A stretch of 64,000 nt of DNA. Source: Blastococcus sp. TF02-09. Lineage in GTDB: Bacteria > Actinomycetota > Actinomycetes > Mycobacteriales > Geodermatophilaceae. Where the stretch lies: assembly GCF_003319105.1 (NCBI RefSeq), contig NZ_QOHH01000003.1, positions 372,001 through 436,000 on the forward strand, in the 5' to 3' direction. Below, in pieces: positions 1 to 9,178 of the stretch. The translations under genes were made by a program, and so were the position numbers. The notes under the pieces are model-generated. The model had not been told where the DNA came from and ran no database searches. It worked only from the letters and a program-made list of their open reading frames with translations. Numbering within the stretch: the first letter of the stretch is position 1; every line of letters begins with the position of its first letter.

Positions 1-270
1 GGCTGCGGCTGGTCGATCGGCGATCGGACGGCCGTGGAGCTGGCCGCCCCGCTGTCCTCGCGGGAGTGGACCGTGCGGCTGGACTACGTCGCCGACGGCG
101 ACGGCGTCGTCGAGGTGGCTCTCGACGACGGTGCCGCCGTGCGCGCCCCGGTGGTCGCGGGCGCGCACACGCTCTACCTCCGCGTGACCGGTGGGGGGTC
201 CGCGCTCAGCGTGAGCGCACCCGGCCTCTGCGTCGGCGACGGCGTCGTGGGGATCCCCGGTCCGCGCTGA
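1..270 (+). CDS. C-terminal fragment of an unidentified protein (partial, runs in from upstream)
   Basis: The frame is open from the first base and ends at TGA 268-270, so the window catches the last 89 codons of a longer gene. The piece is rich in Val, Asp and Gly with alternating hydrophobic residues, as expected for a beta-sandwich-like extracytoplasmic domain, and holds two cysteines (near its start and in SAPGLCVGDG) that could pair. No catalytic motif or membrane span is visible. It converges on the glutamine synthetase gene with only 7 bases between the stops. I do not recognise the family; assigning it needs the missing N-terminal part. Confidence 0.5.
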   Translation, partial: GCGWSIGDRTAVELAAPLSSREWTVRLDYVADGDGVVEVALDDGAAVRAPVVAGAHTLYLRVTGGGSALSVSAPGLCVGDGVVGIPGPR

Positions 271-277
271 GGCCCCC

Positions 278-1627
278 TCACAGGCCCGGCAGGTAACGCT
301 GCAGCTCGAAGGGCGTCACGTTGCGGCGGTAGGAGTTGAACTCCTCCCACTTGTTGCGGAGGAAGAACTCGAAGACGTGCTCGCCGAGCGTCTCGGCCAC
401 CAGCTCGCTGCCTTGCATCGCCGTCAGCGCCTCGCCGAGGGAGACCGGCAGGTCCTCGTAGCCGGCCGCGCGGCGCTCGGTGTCGGTGAGCGACCAGACG
501 TCGTCCTCGGCCTCCGGCGGCAGCTCGTAGCCCTTCTCGATCCCCCGCAGGCCGGCGGCCAGCAGCACCGCGTAAGTGAGGTAGGGGTTGCAGGCGGAGT
601 CCGGCGAGCGCACCTCGACGCGGGCCGACTGCGCCTTGCTGGGCTTGTAGGAGGGCAGCCGCACCAGGGCCGACCGGTTGGCCCGGCCCCAGGTGGCCGC
701 CGTCGGCGCCTCGGTGCCGGCCAGCAGCCGGCGGTAGGAGTTCACCGTCTGGTTGGTGACCGCCGTGTACTCGCGGGCGTGGGTGAGCAGCCCGGCGATG
801 AACTGCTTGCCGGTGGTGGACAGCCGCATCGGGTCCGCGCCGTCGTGGAAGGCGTTGCGGTCGCCCTCGAACAGCGACAGGTGCGTGTGCATCGCGGAGC
901 CGGCCAGCTCGGTGAAGGGCTTGGGCATGAACGTGGCGTGCACGCCCTGGGCCAGCGCCACCTCCCGGACGACGTGCCGCAGCGTCATGATGTTGTCGGC
1001 CATCGACAGGGCGTCGGCGTAGCGCAGGTCGATCTCCTGCTGGCCGGGCGCGACCTCGTGGTGGCTGAACTCCACCGAGATGCCCATCGCCTCGAGCGCG
1101 AAGACCGCCTCCCGGCGGAAGTCGTGCGCCACGTTGTGCGTGGACAGGTCGAAGTAGCCGCCGGTGTCGGCGGGCTGCGGCGCGCTGCCGTCGGTCGGCA
1201 GGTCCTCGAGCAGGAAGAACTCGATCTCGGGGTGGGTGTAGAAGGTGAACCCCATGTCGGCGGCCTTGGCCAGGGTGCGCCGCAGCACGTGCCGGGGGTC
1301 GGCCCACGACGGCGACCCGTCGGGCAGCGTGATGTCGCAGAACATCCGCGCGGTGTCGCTGGCGCGCCCGTCCCGGCCGGGCATCACCTGGAAGGTGCCG
1401 GGGTCGGGCTTGGCGAGCATGTCGGACTCGTAGACGCGGGCGAACCCCTCGATGGCCGAGCCGTCGAAGCCGATGCCCTCGGCGAAGGCGGCCTCGATTT
1501 CGGCCGGTGCGACCGCCACGGCCTTGAGGTAGCCCGAGACGTCGGTGAACCACAGCCGGACGAACCGGATGTCGCGCTCTTCCAGGGTGCGCAGGACGAA
1601 CTCCTGCTGTCGGTCCATGCTGGCCAT
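278..1627 (-). CDS. glnA: Type I glutamine synthetase, GlnA2-like
   Basis: Condenses glutamate and ammonia to glutamine with ATP in the cytoplasm, normally as a dodecamer. The 449-residue length fits the family. N-terminal beta-grasp residues include WFTDVSGYLK and GSAIEGFARV; the catalytic domain has the metal/glutamate motif HPEIEFFLLED, the ammonia-site segment HTHLSLF, the NRSALVRLP stretch and the RVEVRSPDSACNPYL motif. The C-terminal region reads GYEDLP rather than the NLYDLP adenylylation motif of GlnA1-type enzymes, so control by GlnE-type adenylylation is doubtful. Nearness to panB recalls the M. tuberculosis glnA2 neighbourhood and supports a GlnA2 assignment. An internal ATG three codons downstream (MDRQQEF) is an alternative start. 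Confidence 0.95.
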   Translation of the reverse strand: MASMDRQQEFVLRTLEERDIRFVRLWFTDVSGYLKAVAVAPAEIEAAFAEGIGFDGSAIEGFARVYESDMLAKPDPGTFQVMPGRDGRASDTARMFCDITLPDGSPSWADPRHVLRRTLAKAADMGFTFYTHPEIEFFLLEDLPTDGSAPQPADTGGYFDLSTHNVAHDFRREAVFALEAMGISVEFSHHEVAPGQQEIDLRYADALSMADNIMTLRHVVREVALAQGVHATFMPKPFTELAGSAMHTHLSLFEGDRNAFHDGADPMRLSTTGKQFIAGLLTHAREYTAVTNQTVNSYRRLLAGTEAPTAATWGRANRSALVRLPSYKPSKAQSARVEVRSPDSACNPYLTYAVLLAAGLRGIEKGYELPPEAEDDVWSLTDTERRAAGYEDLPVSLGEALTAMQGSELVAETLGEHVFEFFLRNKWEEFNSYRRNVTPFELQRYLPGL

Positions 1628-1741
1628 GATCGCGTCCGCTCGTTTCCGTGAGGTGACAGCCCTGCTGTTCGGTCCTTACCCTGCCCCGTCCGGGTGGGCT
1701 CGTCACGGAACCGGGCAGCTTCTCTCCCTGCCGGTCGGCGA

Positions 1742-2119
1742 TCAGCTGCCCCGCGCCCGGGAGGCGGCGACCGCGAGGGCCGCCTCGAGCACCAGGAACG
1801 CACCGGTCGGCCACGGCCGCAGCCGCCGCTCGAGCACCGCGCCGCCGAGCCGGGCGAGCGCCATGCCGGCGCTCGCGTCCCGGACCACGGACAGGACGCC
1901 CTCGCGGCGGGGCGGCGCCGCGGTCGAGGCGCGCACCACCGCGGCGGACAGCGCCAGCGGGATCCCCGCGTAGACGGCCCGGACCTCGGTTCGCGCCTCC
2001 GGGGTCCCTGCGGAACCCCCGAACAGGGCCGGGACGATGCTCGGACGCACCGCCGCCCCGACGCCGATGGCGGCGTACGCACCCGCGAGCAGCAGTTCCG
2101 GTCCGCTGAGGTCGCTCAT
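1742..2119 (-). CDS. Small integral membrane protein, DUF4345-like
   Basis: A 125-residue protein with three to four hydrophobic segments (around residues 8-30, 45-62, 80-95 and 105-120), so it should sit in the cytoplasmic membrane. The pattern of a first helix ending in a VRPSIVPALFG-like turn and a second starting at EVRAVYAGIPLAL resembles DUF4345 proteins, whose function is unknown. It lies upstream of glnA on the same strand with a 114-base gap and is divergent from nadE across about 90 bases. Family assignment is by resemblance only. Confidence 0.7.
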   Translation of the reverse strand: MSDLSGPELLLAGAYAAIGVGAAVRPSIVPALFGGSAGTPEARTEVRAVYAGIPLALSAAVVRASTAAPPRREGVLSVVRDASAGMALARLGGAVLERRLRPWPTGAFLVLEAALAVAASRARGS

Positions 2120-2209
2120 GACCGGACCGTAGCGCCGCCGTCACGCTCGGGACACCGCCCCGGGTGCCCGCCTGGCCGCAGCCGCCGGCCCGAGACCAGA
2201 CTGTGCGGC

Positions 2210-4045
2210 GTGAGCGATCAAGGACCTGTGCAGCTGCGGGTGGCGATGGCCCAGGTGGACACCCGGGTCGGTGACCTCGAGGGCAACAGCGGGCTCGTCG
2301 TGCAGTGGACCGCGCGGGCGGCGCAGGAGGACGCGCACCTCGTCGTCTTCCCCGAGATGACCCTGACCGGCTACCCGCCCGAGGACCTCGTGCTGCGGGA
2401 GTCCTTCGCCCGCGCCAGCGAGCGCTCGCTGGTCGAGCTCGCGGCCACCCTCGCCGACCAGGGGCTGGGCGGCACCGCCGTCGTCGTCGGGTACCTGGCG
2501 CACACCGAGGGCGCCGGTCCCGCGCCGGTGGACTCGACGCCCACCGACGACGACCGCCCGGGCGACGCCAACCCCCGCCGGGGCGCACCCCGCAACGCCG
2601 CGGCGCTGCTGTTCGGCGGCGAGGTCGTCGTCCGCTACTACAAGCGGCACCTGCCCAACTACGGCGTCTTCGACGAGGCCCGCTACTTCGTGCCCGGCAC
2701 CGAGCTGCCCGTGGTGCGGCTGCACGGCGTCGACGTCGCGCTGACGATCTGCGAGGACCTGTGGGTGGAGGGCGGCCCGTGCGGGGTCGCCGGGCAGGCC
2801 GGGGTCGACCTCGTCGTCTCCCCCAACGCCTCCCCCTACGAGCGGGCCAAGGACGACCTGCGGCTGCCGCTGGTCCGCCGCCGGGCGGCCGAGGCGGGCG
2901 CGACGATCCTGTACTGCAACCAAGTGGGCGGGCAGGACGAGCTGGTCTTCGACGGCGACTCGATGGCCGTCGCCGCCGACGGGACGCTGCTGGCCCGCTC
3001 CCCCCAGTTCGTCGAGCACCTGGCCACCGTGGATCTGGACCTCGACCCCTCCTCGGTGCCCGAGCGGCGCGAGGGCCGGATCGGGCCGATGACGGTCACC
3101 CGGCACGTCGTGTCCGAGGAGCCGGTGCCGGCGTTCGACCGCCGTCCCTCGACCGTCGCCGAGCCGCTGAGCGACTGCGAGGAGGTCTGGCGGGCACTCG
3201 TCCTGGGCCTCCGGGACTTCATCGACAAGAACGGCATGCCCTCGGTCGTCCTCGGCATGTCGGGGGGCATCGACTCCGCGCTGGTGGCGGCCCTCGCGGT
3301 CGACGCGCTGGGTGCCGACCGGGTGCACGGGGTGGGCCTGCCGTCGAAGTGGTCCAGCGAGCACTCCCTGGCCGACGCCGAGGACTCCGCCCGCCGGCTG
3401 GGCCTGCACTACTCCGTCGTCCCCATCGCACCGATGGTCGACGCGTTCGAGGCCGCGGTGGAGCTCTCCGGGGTGGCGGCGGAGAACCTGCAGGCCCGGG
3501 TCCGCGGCACGCTGCTCATGGCCCTGTCCAACCAGCACGGGCACCTGCTGCTGGCGACGTCGAACAAGAGCGAGGTGGCCGTCGGCTACTCGACCCTCTA
3601 CGGCGACGCCGCCGGCGGGTTCGCCCCGATCAAGGACGTGCCCAAGACGCTGGTGTGGGACCTCGCGCGCTGGCGCAACGCCCATGCCCGCGACCGCGGC
3701 GAGACCGAGCCGATCCCGCAGAACTCGATCGACAAGCCGCCGTCGGCCGAGCTCGCACCCGGCCAGCAGGACAGCGACTCGCTGCCCTCCTACGAGGTCC
3801 TGGACGCGGTCATCGCCGACTACGTCGACCGCGACCTCGGCATGGCCGAGCTGCTCGAGCGCGGCCACGACCCGGAGATCGTCGCCCGGGTGCTGCGCCT
3901 GGTCGACACCGCGGAGTTCAAGCGCCGGCAGTCCGCACCCGGCACCAAGATCAGCCTCAAGGCATTCGGCCGCGACCGCCGGCTGCCCGTGACCAACCGG
4001 TGGCGGGAGACCCTGCCCACCGTGCGCGAAGGAGCTTCGGAATGA
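2210..4045 (+). CDS. nadE: Glutamine-dependent NAD+ synthetase
   Basis: Catalyses the last step of NAD synthesis, amidating deamido-NAD with glutamine-derived ammonia. Residues 1-300 form a nitrilase-type glutaminase with the Glu-Lys-Cys triad visible as E49 (FPEM), K145 ([10 protein letters not shown]) and C181 (ICEDLW). Residues about 320-611 form the synthetase with the ATP-binding SGGIDS loop at 351-356 and later STLYGD and TAEFKRRQ motifs. The start is GTG 2210, giving 611 residues beginning [15 protein letters not shown]; upstream in-frame sequence is out of character. Residues about 107-127 are a Pro/Asp/Arg-rich insertion in the glutaminase domain. The stop overlaps the panB start by 4 bases (ATGA), so the two cofactor genes are probably co-translated. 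Confidence 0.96.
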   Translation: MSDQGPVQLRVAMAQVDTRVGDLEGNSGLVVQWTARAAQEDAHLVVFPEMTLTGYPPEDLVLRESFARASERSLVELAATLADQGLGGTAVVVGYLAHTEGAGPAPVDSTPTDDDRPGDANPRRGAPRNAAALLFGGEVVVRYYKRHLPNYGVFDEARYFVPGTELPVVRLHGVDVALTICEDLWVEGGPCGVAGQAGVDLVVSPNASPYERAKDDLRLPLVRRRAAEAGATILYCNQVGGQDELVFDGDSMAVAADGTLLARSPQFVEHLATVDLDLDPSSVPERREGRIGPMTVTRHVVSEEPVPAFDRRPSTVAEPLSDCEEVWRALVLGLRDFIDKNGMPSVVLGMSGGIDSALVAALAVDALGADRVHGVGLPSKWSSEHSLADAEDSARRLGLHYSVVPIAPMVDAFEAAVELSGVAAENLQARVRGTLLMALSNQHGHLLLATSNKSEVAVGYSTLYGDAAGGFAPIKDVPKTLVWDLARWRNAHARDRGETEPIPQNSIDKPPSAELAPGQQDSDSLPSYEVLDAVIADYVDRDLGMAELLERGHDPEIVARVLRLVDTAEFKRRQSAPGTKISLKAFGRDRRLPVTNRWRETLPTVREGASE

Positions 4046-4872
4046 GCGAGTCGGTCCTGTACGGCGGGACATCGAGCGCGCGGGTGCGCATCCACCACCT
4101 GCAGCAGGCCAAGGAGCGCGGCGAGAAGTGGGCGATGCTCACCGCCTACGACACCTACAGCGCGGCCATCTTCGAGGAGGCCGGCATCCCGGTGATGCTG
4201 GTCGGCGACTCCTCGGGCAACGTCGTCCTGGGGCACAGCAGCACCGTGCCGGTGACCGTCGAGGACCTGCTGCTCATGACCAAGGCCGTCACCCGCTCGA
4301 CCAAGCGGGCGCTGATCGTGGCCGACCTGCCCTTCGGCTCCTACGAGTCAGGCCCCCAGCAGGCCTTCGAGACCGCCGTCCGCATGATGAAGGAGGGCGG
4401 CGCGCAGGCGGTCAAGCTCGAGGGCGGCGTCCGCGTGGCCCCGCAGATCCGGCTGCTGCACGACGCCGGCATCCCGGTGATGGCGCACATCGGCTTCACG
4501 CCGCAGAGCGAGCACGCCCTCGGTGGGTTCCGCGTGCAGGGCCGCGGCGCCGGTGCCGAGCAGCTGCTCGCCGACGCCCGCGCGGTGCAGGAGGCCGGCG
4601 CCTTCGCCGTCGTCCTGGAGATGGTGCCGGCGGCGATCGCCGGCGAGGTGACCAAGGAGCTGGCCATCCCGACGATCGGCATCGGCGCCGGAGTCGACTG
4701 CGACGCCCAGGTGCTCGTGTGGCCGGACATGGCCGGGCTCAACTCCGGCCGGGTTCCGAAGTTCGTGAAGAAGTACGCCGACCTGCGGGGCGAGCTGCTG
4801 CGGGCGGCCCAGGAGTTCGCCGACGAGGTCCGTGGCGGCGTCTTCCCCGGCCCCGAGCACTCCTTCGAGTAA
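4042..4872 (+). CDS. panB: 3-methyl-2-oxobutanoate hydroxymethyltransferase (ketopantoate synthesis)
   Basis: Transfers a hydroxymethyl group from methylenetetrahydrofolate to 2-oxoisovalerate, the first committed step towards pantothenate and coenzyme A. At 276 residues it has normal length. Diagnostic segments are [10 protein letters not shown], the metal-binding [48 protein letters not shown] and the C-terminal IPTIGIGAG. The ATG overlaps the nadE stop by 4 bases, and the ribosome site GGAG lies in the end of nadE. No panC or panD is in the window. Confidence 0.96.
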   Translation: MSESVLYGGTSSARVRIHHLQQAKERGEKWAMLTAYDTYSAAIFEEAGIPVMLVGDSSGNVVLGHSSTVPVTVEDLLLMTKAVTRSTKRALIVADLPFGSYESGPQQAFETAVRMMKEGGAQAVKLEGGVRVAPQIRLLHDAGIPVMAHIGFTPQSEHALGGFRVQGRGAGAEQLLADARAVQEAGAFAVVLEMVPAAIAGEVTKELAIPTIGIGAGVDCDAQVLVWPDMAGLNSGRVPKFVKKYADLRGELLRAAQEFADEVRGGVFPGPEHSFE

Positions 4873-4876
4873 ACCG

Positions 4877-5356
4877 GTGAGCAGCACACAGGACCGCACC
4901 GTTACCGTGGAGCGGTTGATCCGGGCGCCGGCCGGGGACGTCTTCGCCGTGCTGGCCTCCCCCGCTCGACACAGCGCCCTCGACGGCGGTGGGACGGTGG
5001 ACGGTGCGCCCTCCGGCCCGGACCCCCTTCATCTCGGCGCCCGTTTCACCATGGCGATGCGGCAGGGTCCGTTCCGCTACCGGAGCGTCAACGAGGTCAC
5101 GGTCTTCCATCCCGATCGGGAGATCGCGTGGCGGACCACCGGGGAATGGCGCGGGCACACCGTCGTCGGTGGTCAGTGGTGGCGCTACGAGCTCGTCCCG
5201 CGCGACGGGGGAACGCTCGTGCGCCACTCCTACGAATGGGGCCGCGCCCGGTTCCCCGTGCTGACGATCCGGTTGCCCGGGTATCCGGCGCGCATGGCGC
5301 TCACGATGCCGGAGTCGTTGCGCCGGCTGGACGAGGCCGTCCTCGACGCCGGCTGA
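4877..5356 (+). CDS. SRPBCC (START-like) family protein
   Basis: A 159-residue protein with the typical opening of the polyketide cyclase/dehydrase group: VERLIRAPAGDVFAVLASPARHSALDGG, followed by alternating strands (ARFTMAMRQG, VNEVTVFHPDREIAW, RYELVPRDGGTLVRHSYEW) and a long C-terminal helix. Such proteins form a hydrophobic cavity binding lipids or aromatic molecules; no catalytic residue can be assigned. The start is taken as GTG 4877, four bases after the panB stop; no strong ribosome site is seen, which suggests coupling to panB. Its 3' end overlaps the convergent DUF2784 gene by 56 coding bases. Confidence 0.8.
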   Translation: MSSTQDRTVTVERLIRAPAGDVFAVLASPARHSALDGGGTVDGAPSGPDPLHLGARFTMAMRQGPFRYRSVNEVTVFHPDREIAWRTTGEWRGHTVVGGQWWRYELVPRDGGTLVRHSYEWGRARFPVLTIRLPGYPARMALTMPESLRRLDEAVLDAG

Positions 5357-5732
5357 GCAGCAGCCCGTAGCCCAGCGCGTTGAGCCCGAACGCGGTCGCG
5401 TAGACACCCAACTGCGTGTCGGGAGCGTGCTCGTCCAGGCCGAGCGGCCCGAACAGGTAGTGCCCGAGGAAGCCGCCGTCGTATCCGGCGTCCCCGCGCA
5501 GTGCCAGCTCCAGGTCGGTCAGCGGGCAGTCCGCGCCGGCCAGGTTCACCGCGAGGATCGCGAGGGCCACCGGGGCGTGCAGGAGGACCAGCCGGGGCCA
5601 CCGGACGGCGAGCAGCGCACCGGTGAGCATGAACAGCACGGCGAGCCCGTGCACCACGGCCACCCCGGAGGCGAGCACCACCGCCCGAGTGTGCCCCGGC
5701 GGCGCCGTGCTGCACCAGCGCCGCCGGTGCAT
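5301..5732 (-). CDS. DUF2784 family membrane protein
   Basis: A 143-residue protein with about four hydrophobic helices. The family signature is visible: RWPRLVLLHAPVALAILAV in the second and third helices, then CPLTDLELALR and the FLGHYLFGPL segment. DUF2784 proteins are small membrane proteins of unknown role. The C-terminal tail is Arg/Pro-rich and is encoded opposite the end of the SRPBCC gene, so the last 18 or so residues may be poorly constrained. Because the genes converge, transcripts would be complementary over the overlap. Confidence 0.8.
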   Translation of the reverse strand: MHRRRWCSTAPPGHTRAVVLASGVAVVHGLAVLFMLTGALLAVRWPRLVLLHAPVALAILAVNLAGADCPLTDLELALRGDAGYDGGFLGHYLFGPLGLDEHAPDTQLGVYATAFGLNALGYGLLLSRRRGRPRPAGATTPAS

Positions 5733-5811
5733 CCGCTCGAGTTGCGGGTTCTTCGCGAACGTTGCGGGTTCGATCCCGCCCGCGCCGTCCGGAAACCGCC
5801 AGCAGCGTGGG

Positions 5812-6741
5812 TCAGGCCCATCGGCGGCGTCCCCTCTCCAGGGCCCGGTGCACCCGCGGCCCCAGGACCCCTGGGGTCAGATCGGACCAGATCCACCGGA
5901 CCACGCCCCAGTCCTCGTCCCTGATGACGTCCTCGCGGCGCTTCTCCTCCCACACCACGTCACCCGGGTCCTGGCCCGGCAGGAGCAACCGGCCGTACTT
6001 GATCCGCCCGTCGAACTCGCCGACCACCTGCTCCGCCTCCCAGGCGAAGTCCGTCCTGCCGACGAACGTCCCGCCCGACGTCCGCAGGTCGAGTTGGAGC
6101 GTCGACGGGGCGAGGCCGACGTGGTGGAGCAGCACCCGGCTGCGACTCTCACCGACGCTCACGCTCCTGCCGTCCGCGAAGTGCACGGCACGGGCGGCCG
6201 CACGCGCTCCCGGCATCCGACCCAGTGCCATCACGCCCTCGGCGAGGTGATCCGGGGCGAGCCGACGGCGGTGCAGCACGGAGTCGAGGGCGACGACCGC
6301 GGGCTCGAACGGCAGTGTCCGCGCCAGGTCGAGCGTGGTGCGGAGCAGGCTGGTGACGGCCACGCCCTCCACGGTGACGACGTCGTCCGCCCCGAGCCGC
6401 GCGACGTGCACGTGGAGATGCCGACCCACCTCGCCGTAGGCAGGAGGGGTCCGGGTGATGTGGACGCGGCCGAGCGGGATGCCCCACAGCGGCAGACCGT
6501 GGAGGACCGCCGCCGACGCGTGGCTCACCACCCCCGGCCGGCGCAGCGCTGCGAGGGTGGCGGTGACCATCCGGCGGTGCCGCCGGGCAGGATCACGGAG
6601 CGCGTCCGCCGGAGCGTAGGCCCCCGGGCGGACCCTCGTCAGCTCTCCGCGCCGCTGCCGGCGGGTGAGCTCTTCGTCGGACCACCCCTCCTGCAGGGCG
6701 GTGCGGCGGAGGACCAGGTCAGGCGGTTCCCAGGGGTGCAT
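5812..6741 (-). CDS. AbiEi-antitoxin-like domain protein with a Vsr/DUF559-like C-terminus
   Basis: Taking ATG 6741 (MHPWEPPDLVLRR) gives 309 residues. Residues 1-50 look like the winged-helix N-terminal of AbiEi-type proteins, including SDEELTRRQRRGELTRVRPGAY. The middle part (VSHASAAVLHGLPL, VHITR, TSLLRTTLDLAR) is typical of these actinobacterial proteins, and residues 220-290 (GRTDFAWEAEQVVGEFDGRIKYGR, then EEKRREDVIRDEDW) resemble a restriction-endonuclease-fold domain as in DUF559/Vsr. No AbiEii-like nucleotidyltransferase toxin gene is adjacent, so this is an orphan and toxin-antitoxin function cannot be assumed. The longer reading frame upstream of 6741 has unusual composition and is not favoured. 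Confidence 0.7.
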   Translation of the reverse strand: MHPWEPPDLVLRRTALQEGWSDEELTRRQRRGELTRVRPGAYAPADALRDPARRHRRMVTATLAALRRPGVVSHASAAVLHGLPLWGIPLGRVHITRTPPAYGEVGRHLHVHVARLGADDVVTVEGVAVTSLLRTTLDLARTLPFEPAVVALDSVLHRRRLAPDHLAEGVMALGRMPGARAAARAVHFADGRSVSVGESRSRVLLHHVGLAPSTLQLDLRTSGGTFVGRTDFAWEAEQVVGEFDGRIKYGRLLLPGQDPGDVVWEEKRREDVIRDEDWGVVRWIWSDLTPGVLGPRVHRALERGRRRWA

Positions 6742-6913
6742 CCGTCGACGGTGGCCCACCCACTGGCTCTGGCGGGACCCCGTCCGGCGACCGGTGGACG
6801 ACGAGCGGAGGTGTGGACGGCGCGCACATTCCGGGCGACTTCCGCACGCTGCGGGCGGGATCACGCCCGCAGAGTCGGCAACTCGCCCGCGGGGAGGCGG
6901 CCCGGCCCGGAAC

Positions 6914-7609
6914 TCAGACGTCGGTGACGCGGATGCCGGCGTGCACCTTGTAGCGGCGGTTGACCGACACCAGGTTGATCGTCAGCGCCTCGACCTGGCG
7001 GGCGTTGCGGAGCCGCCCGGCGTAGATGCCGCGCATCCCGGGCAGCCGGCCGGCCAGCGCCTGCACGGTGTCCATCGAGGCGCGGTCGTCGCCCACGACC
7101 ATGACGTCGCCGTCGATGGTGGGCTGGGAGAGGTCCTCGAGCAGCCGGGCCGAGAGGTGGTGGAAGGCGCCCACCACGTGCGAGTCCGGGAGCAGGGCGG
7201 CGGCCTGCTGCGCCACGCTGCCCTCCTCGACGTCGAGCACGTAGGCGCCGAGCTCGTCGAACCCCATGGGGACGACGCAGTCGACGACGATCTTGCCGGC
7301 CAGCGGGGCCGCCAGCTCGGCGACGGTCGCGGCGTGCCCGGCGAACGGGACGGCGATGATGACCAGGTCGGCGGCGCCCGCGACGTCGGCGTTGGAGCCG
7401 CCCTGCACGGAGACCTCCGTGCCGGCCGACGCCGTCGCCGCGCGGGTGGCGACCTCGGCGGCCACCTCCGCGGCGCGGTCGGCGTCCCGGGAACCGAGCA
7501 GGATCCGCTGACCGGCTGCGGCCAGGCGCACGGCGAGCCCGCGGCCCTGTGGCCCGGTCCCCCCGAGGATCCCGACGACCAGTTCCTCCACCGCACGACC
7601 CTCGGTCAC
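6914..7609 (-). CDS. npdG: NADPH-dependent F420 reductase (F420H2:NADP+ oxidoreductase)
   Basis: Transfers hydride between coenzyme F420 and NADP in the cytoplasm. A Rossmann motif GILGGTGPQGRG lies near the start, followed by the NADP-preferring LLGSRD turn; later come LVIIAVPFAGH, VVDCVVPMGFDEL, VVGAFHHLSA and VVGDD, all characteristic. The start is taken as GTG 7609 (231 residues), because a GGAG-AAGGGG stretch precedes it at suitable distance; the ATG at 7657 lacks a ribosome site. The gene stands alone between an AbiEi-like gene and a small protein on the same strand. It implies that the host makes F420. Confidence 0.9.
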   Translation of the reverse strand: MTEGRAVEELVVGILGGTGPQGRGLAVRLAAAGQRILLGSRDADRAAEVAAEVATRAATASAGTEVSVQGGSNADVAGAADLVIIAVPFAGHAATVAELAAPLAGKIVVDCVVPMGFDELGAYVLDVEEGSVAQQAAALLPDSHVVGAFHHLSARLLEDLSQPTIDGDVMVVGDDRASMDTVQALAGRLPGMRGIYAGRLRNARQVEALTINLVSVNRRYKVHAGIRVTDV

Positions 7610-7679
7610 GTCAGCCCCTTCTCCGGCACCGGACGGCCCGGCGCCTGGACCGATCATCCAGGGGGCGGCCCGGCGGCTG

Positions 7680-7862
7680 TCAGTCGCCCTCCCAGGCGCG
7701 GTCCTCCGCGGTGATCTGCTTCTCCCGCTCGGCCACCGAGCTGAGGGCCCGCTCGGCGTCCTGCGGGGTCTCGTACGGGCCGAGGCGGTGCCGTTCGGCG
7801 CAGCCGTCCCGCCCCTCGACGGTGTGGTGCTTCAGGCAGTAGAACCAGGGTCCGGTGGCCAT
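7680..7862 (-). CDS. Small conserved actinobacterial protein (60 aa), SPOR-like
   Basis: ATG 7862 is preceded by a strong GGAGG ribosome site and starts MATGPWFYCLKHHTVEG, a pattern recurring in many actinobacteria. The protein has CLKHH and DGC elements (Cys9, His12, His13, Cys21) that could bind a metal, then RLGPYETPQDAERAL, which resembles a SPOR-type repeat, and an acidic helical tail. Function is unknown. The longer in-frame extension upstream lacks family character and a ribosome site. It is divergent from the GGDEF gene that starts about 115 bases away. Confidence 0.75.
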   Translation of the reverse strand: MATGPWFYCLKHHTVEGRDGCAERHRLGPYETPQDAERALSSVAEREKQITAEDRAWEGD

Positions 7863-7978
7863 GTGTGCCTCCTCGGTGCGGGCGGAGCCCCACTGTGCCA
7901 CCGGAGCGCCGGTCACGGGTGGGGGACAGTGACGCAGCGAAAGCCCCGAAACGCGGAGCGGTACGGCATCCTGCACGC

Positions 7979-9166
7979 GTGATCGGCCGGCGCTCGCACG
8001 CACCCGACGTCGCCCGCGGCGATCGAGCCGAGGAGCGACGTCTGCCCACGGGGCTGGACTCCCGCGTCGCGGCGCACTCCCTCGCGGCGCTGCTGCTCAT
8101 CGGCGCGCTGATGGGATCGCTGAACCTGCTGGTGGACGGCGTGCTGCGGGAGGGCGCCCCCCGGTGGGCCTACGCCGTCACCATGGTGCTGCTGTTCGCG
8201 CTCGCGGCGCACCTGGCCATCCGGGGGCGGGTCGGGCAGGCGCACACCTTCGTCCTGGTGCTCCTGGGCGACGTGATCTACCTCGTCGTCGTCCTCTGCA
8301 TCGAGGACCCGCTGCGCTACGCCACGCCGCTCATGCTGCTGTTCCCCGCGCTCGCCGGCGCCTGGTTCCTGCCCCTGCGGCCGCTGTGCGTGCACATGCT
8401 CGCCACGACCGGGATCTGCCTGGCGGCCCTGTGGCCCAGCTACGACAACGCCGTCGGGCTGGTCGTGCAGGCCGGGGTCAGCGCCGGGACGCTGAATGCC
8501 GCGGCGATGGGCGTCTACCTGCTGCGGCAGCGGGTGCAGCGCCTGCTGGAGGCGACCGAGACGCTCAGCCACCAGGACTCGCTGACCGGGCTGTACAACC
8601 GCCGGTACCTCGTCGAGCAGGCGCCCCGGATGTGGCGCCAGGCCCGGCGCGACGGCGTCCAGCTCAGCGCCATGGTGCTGGACCTGGACCACTTCAAGCG
8701 GCTCAACGACGAGTTCGGGCACGCCGTCGGCGACTCCGTGCTGCGCGCCGTCGCCACGTCGCTGACCGGGGCGGTCCGCCCCGCGGACCTGCTGGCCCGC
8801 ACCGGGGGCGAGGAGCTCGTCGTGCTCGGCTCGGTGGGCGTCGTCGCCGAGGGGCGCCGGCTGGCCGAGCGGCTCCGCGTCGCGGTCGCCCAGGCCCGCA
8901 GCGACGACGGCCACGCCGTGACCGCCTCCGTCGGCCTCGCCGTGGCCCGGCCGGTCGAGGGCGAGGACCCGGTCGCGGCACTGTGGCGGCTGATCGACCG
9001 GGCCGATGCGGCGATGTACGTGGCCAAGCGCGGCGGCCGGGACCGGGTGGCCCTGGCCGACCGGCCGCGGTCGCGCACCGGGCACGCCGAGTCCTCGACC
9101 TGGCAGCGCGGGCACGCACCCGCATCGGCGCCCTCGCCCCGAGCGGTGGGTTCGGCCGAACTCTGA
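7979..9166 (+). CDS. Membrane-anchored diguanylate cyclase (GGDEF domain)
   Basis: Likely makes cyclic di-GMP from two GTP. The first 210 residues hold about six hydrophobic segments forming a membrane sensor without recognisable motif; a short linker helix (LLRQRVQRLLEATETLSHQD) leads to the GGDEF domain, which opens DSLTGLYNRRYL. The active-site loop reads GGEEL (276-280), an accepted variant, and the inhibitory I-site RxxD is present as R267-D270, exactly five residues ahead, so product inhibition is expected. The C-terminal 35 residues are low-complexity. GTG 7979 is used as start; later in-frame starts are possible. Confidence 0.88.
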   Translation: MIGRRSHAPDVARGDRAEERRLPTGLDSRVAAHSLAALLLIGALMGSLNLLVDGVLREGAPRWAYAVTMVLLFALAAHLAIRGRVGQAHTFVLVLLGDVIYLVVVLCIEDPLRYATPLMLLFPALAGAWFLPLRPLCVHMLATTGICLAALWPSYDNAVGLVVQAGVSAGTLNAAAMGVYLLRQRVQRLLEATETLSHQDSLTGLYNRRYLVEQAPRMWRQARRDGVQLSAMVLDLDHFKRLNDEFGHAVGDSVLRAVATSLTGAVRPADLLARTGGEELVVLGSVGVVAEGRRLAERLRVAVAQARSDDGHAVTASVGLAVARPVEGEDPVAALWRLIDRADAAMYVAKRGGRDRVALADRPRSRTGHAESSTWQRGHAPASAPSPRAVGSAEL

Positions 9167-9178
9167 TTCTCTGGGGGC

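Noticed and set aside
174-2588. Long minus-strand open frame of about 800 codons through glnA and nadE
   Set aside because: Arg/Gly/Pro-rich translation without domains, out of frame with glutamine synthetase and antisense to nadE; a GC-rich shadow.
5749-5775. GTTC/GAAC elements resembling an SOS (LexA) box
   Set aside because: Spacing between GAAC and GTTC is seven bases rather than the four of actinobacterial LexA sites.
5741-5779. Repeat GTTGCGGGTTC twice and hairpin GCGGG-TTCGAT-CCCGC resembling a tRNA T-arm
   Set aside because: Loop has six bases, no other tRNA arms are found, and the stretch is too short to call a tRNA remnant.
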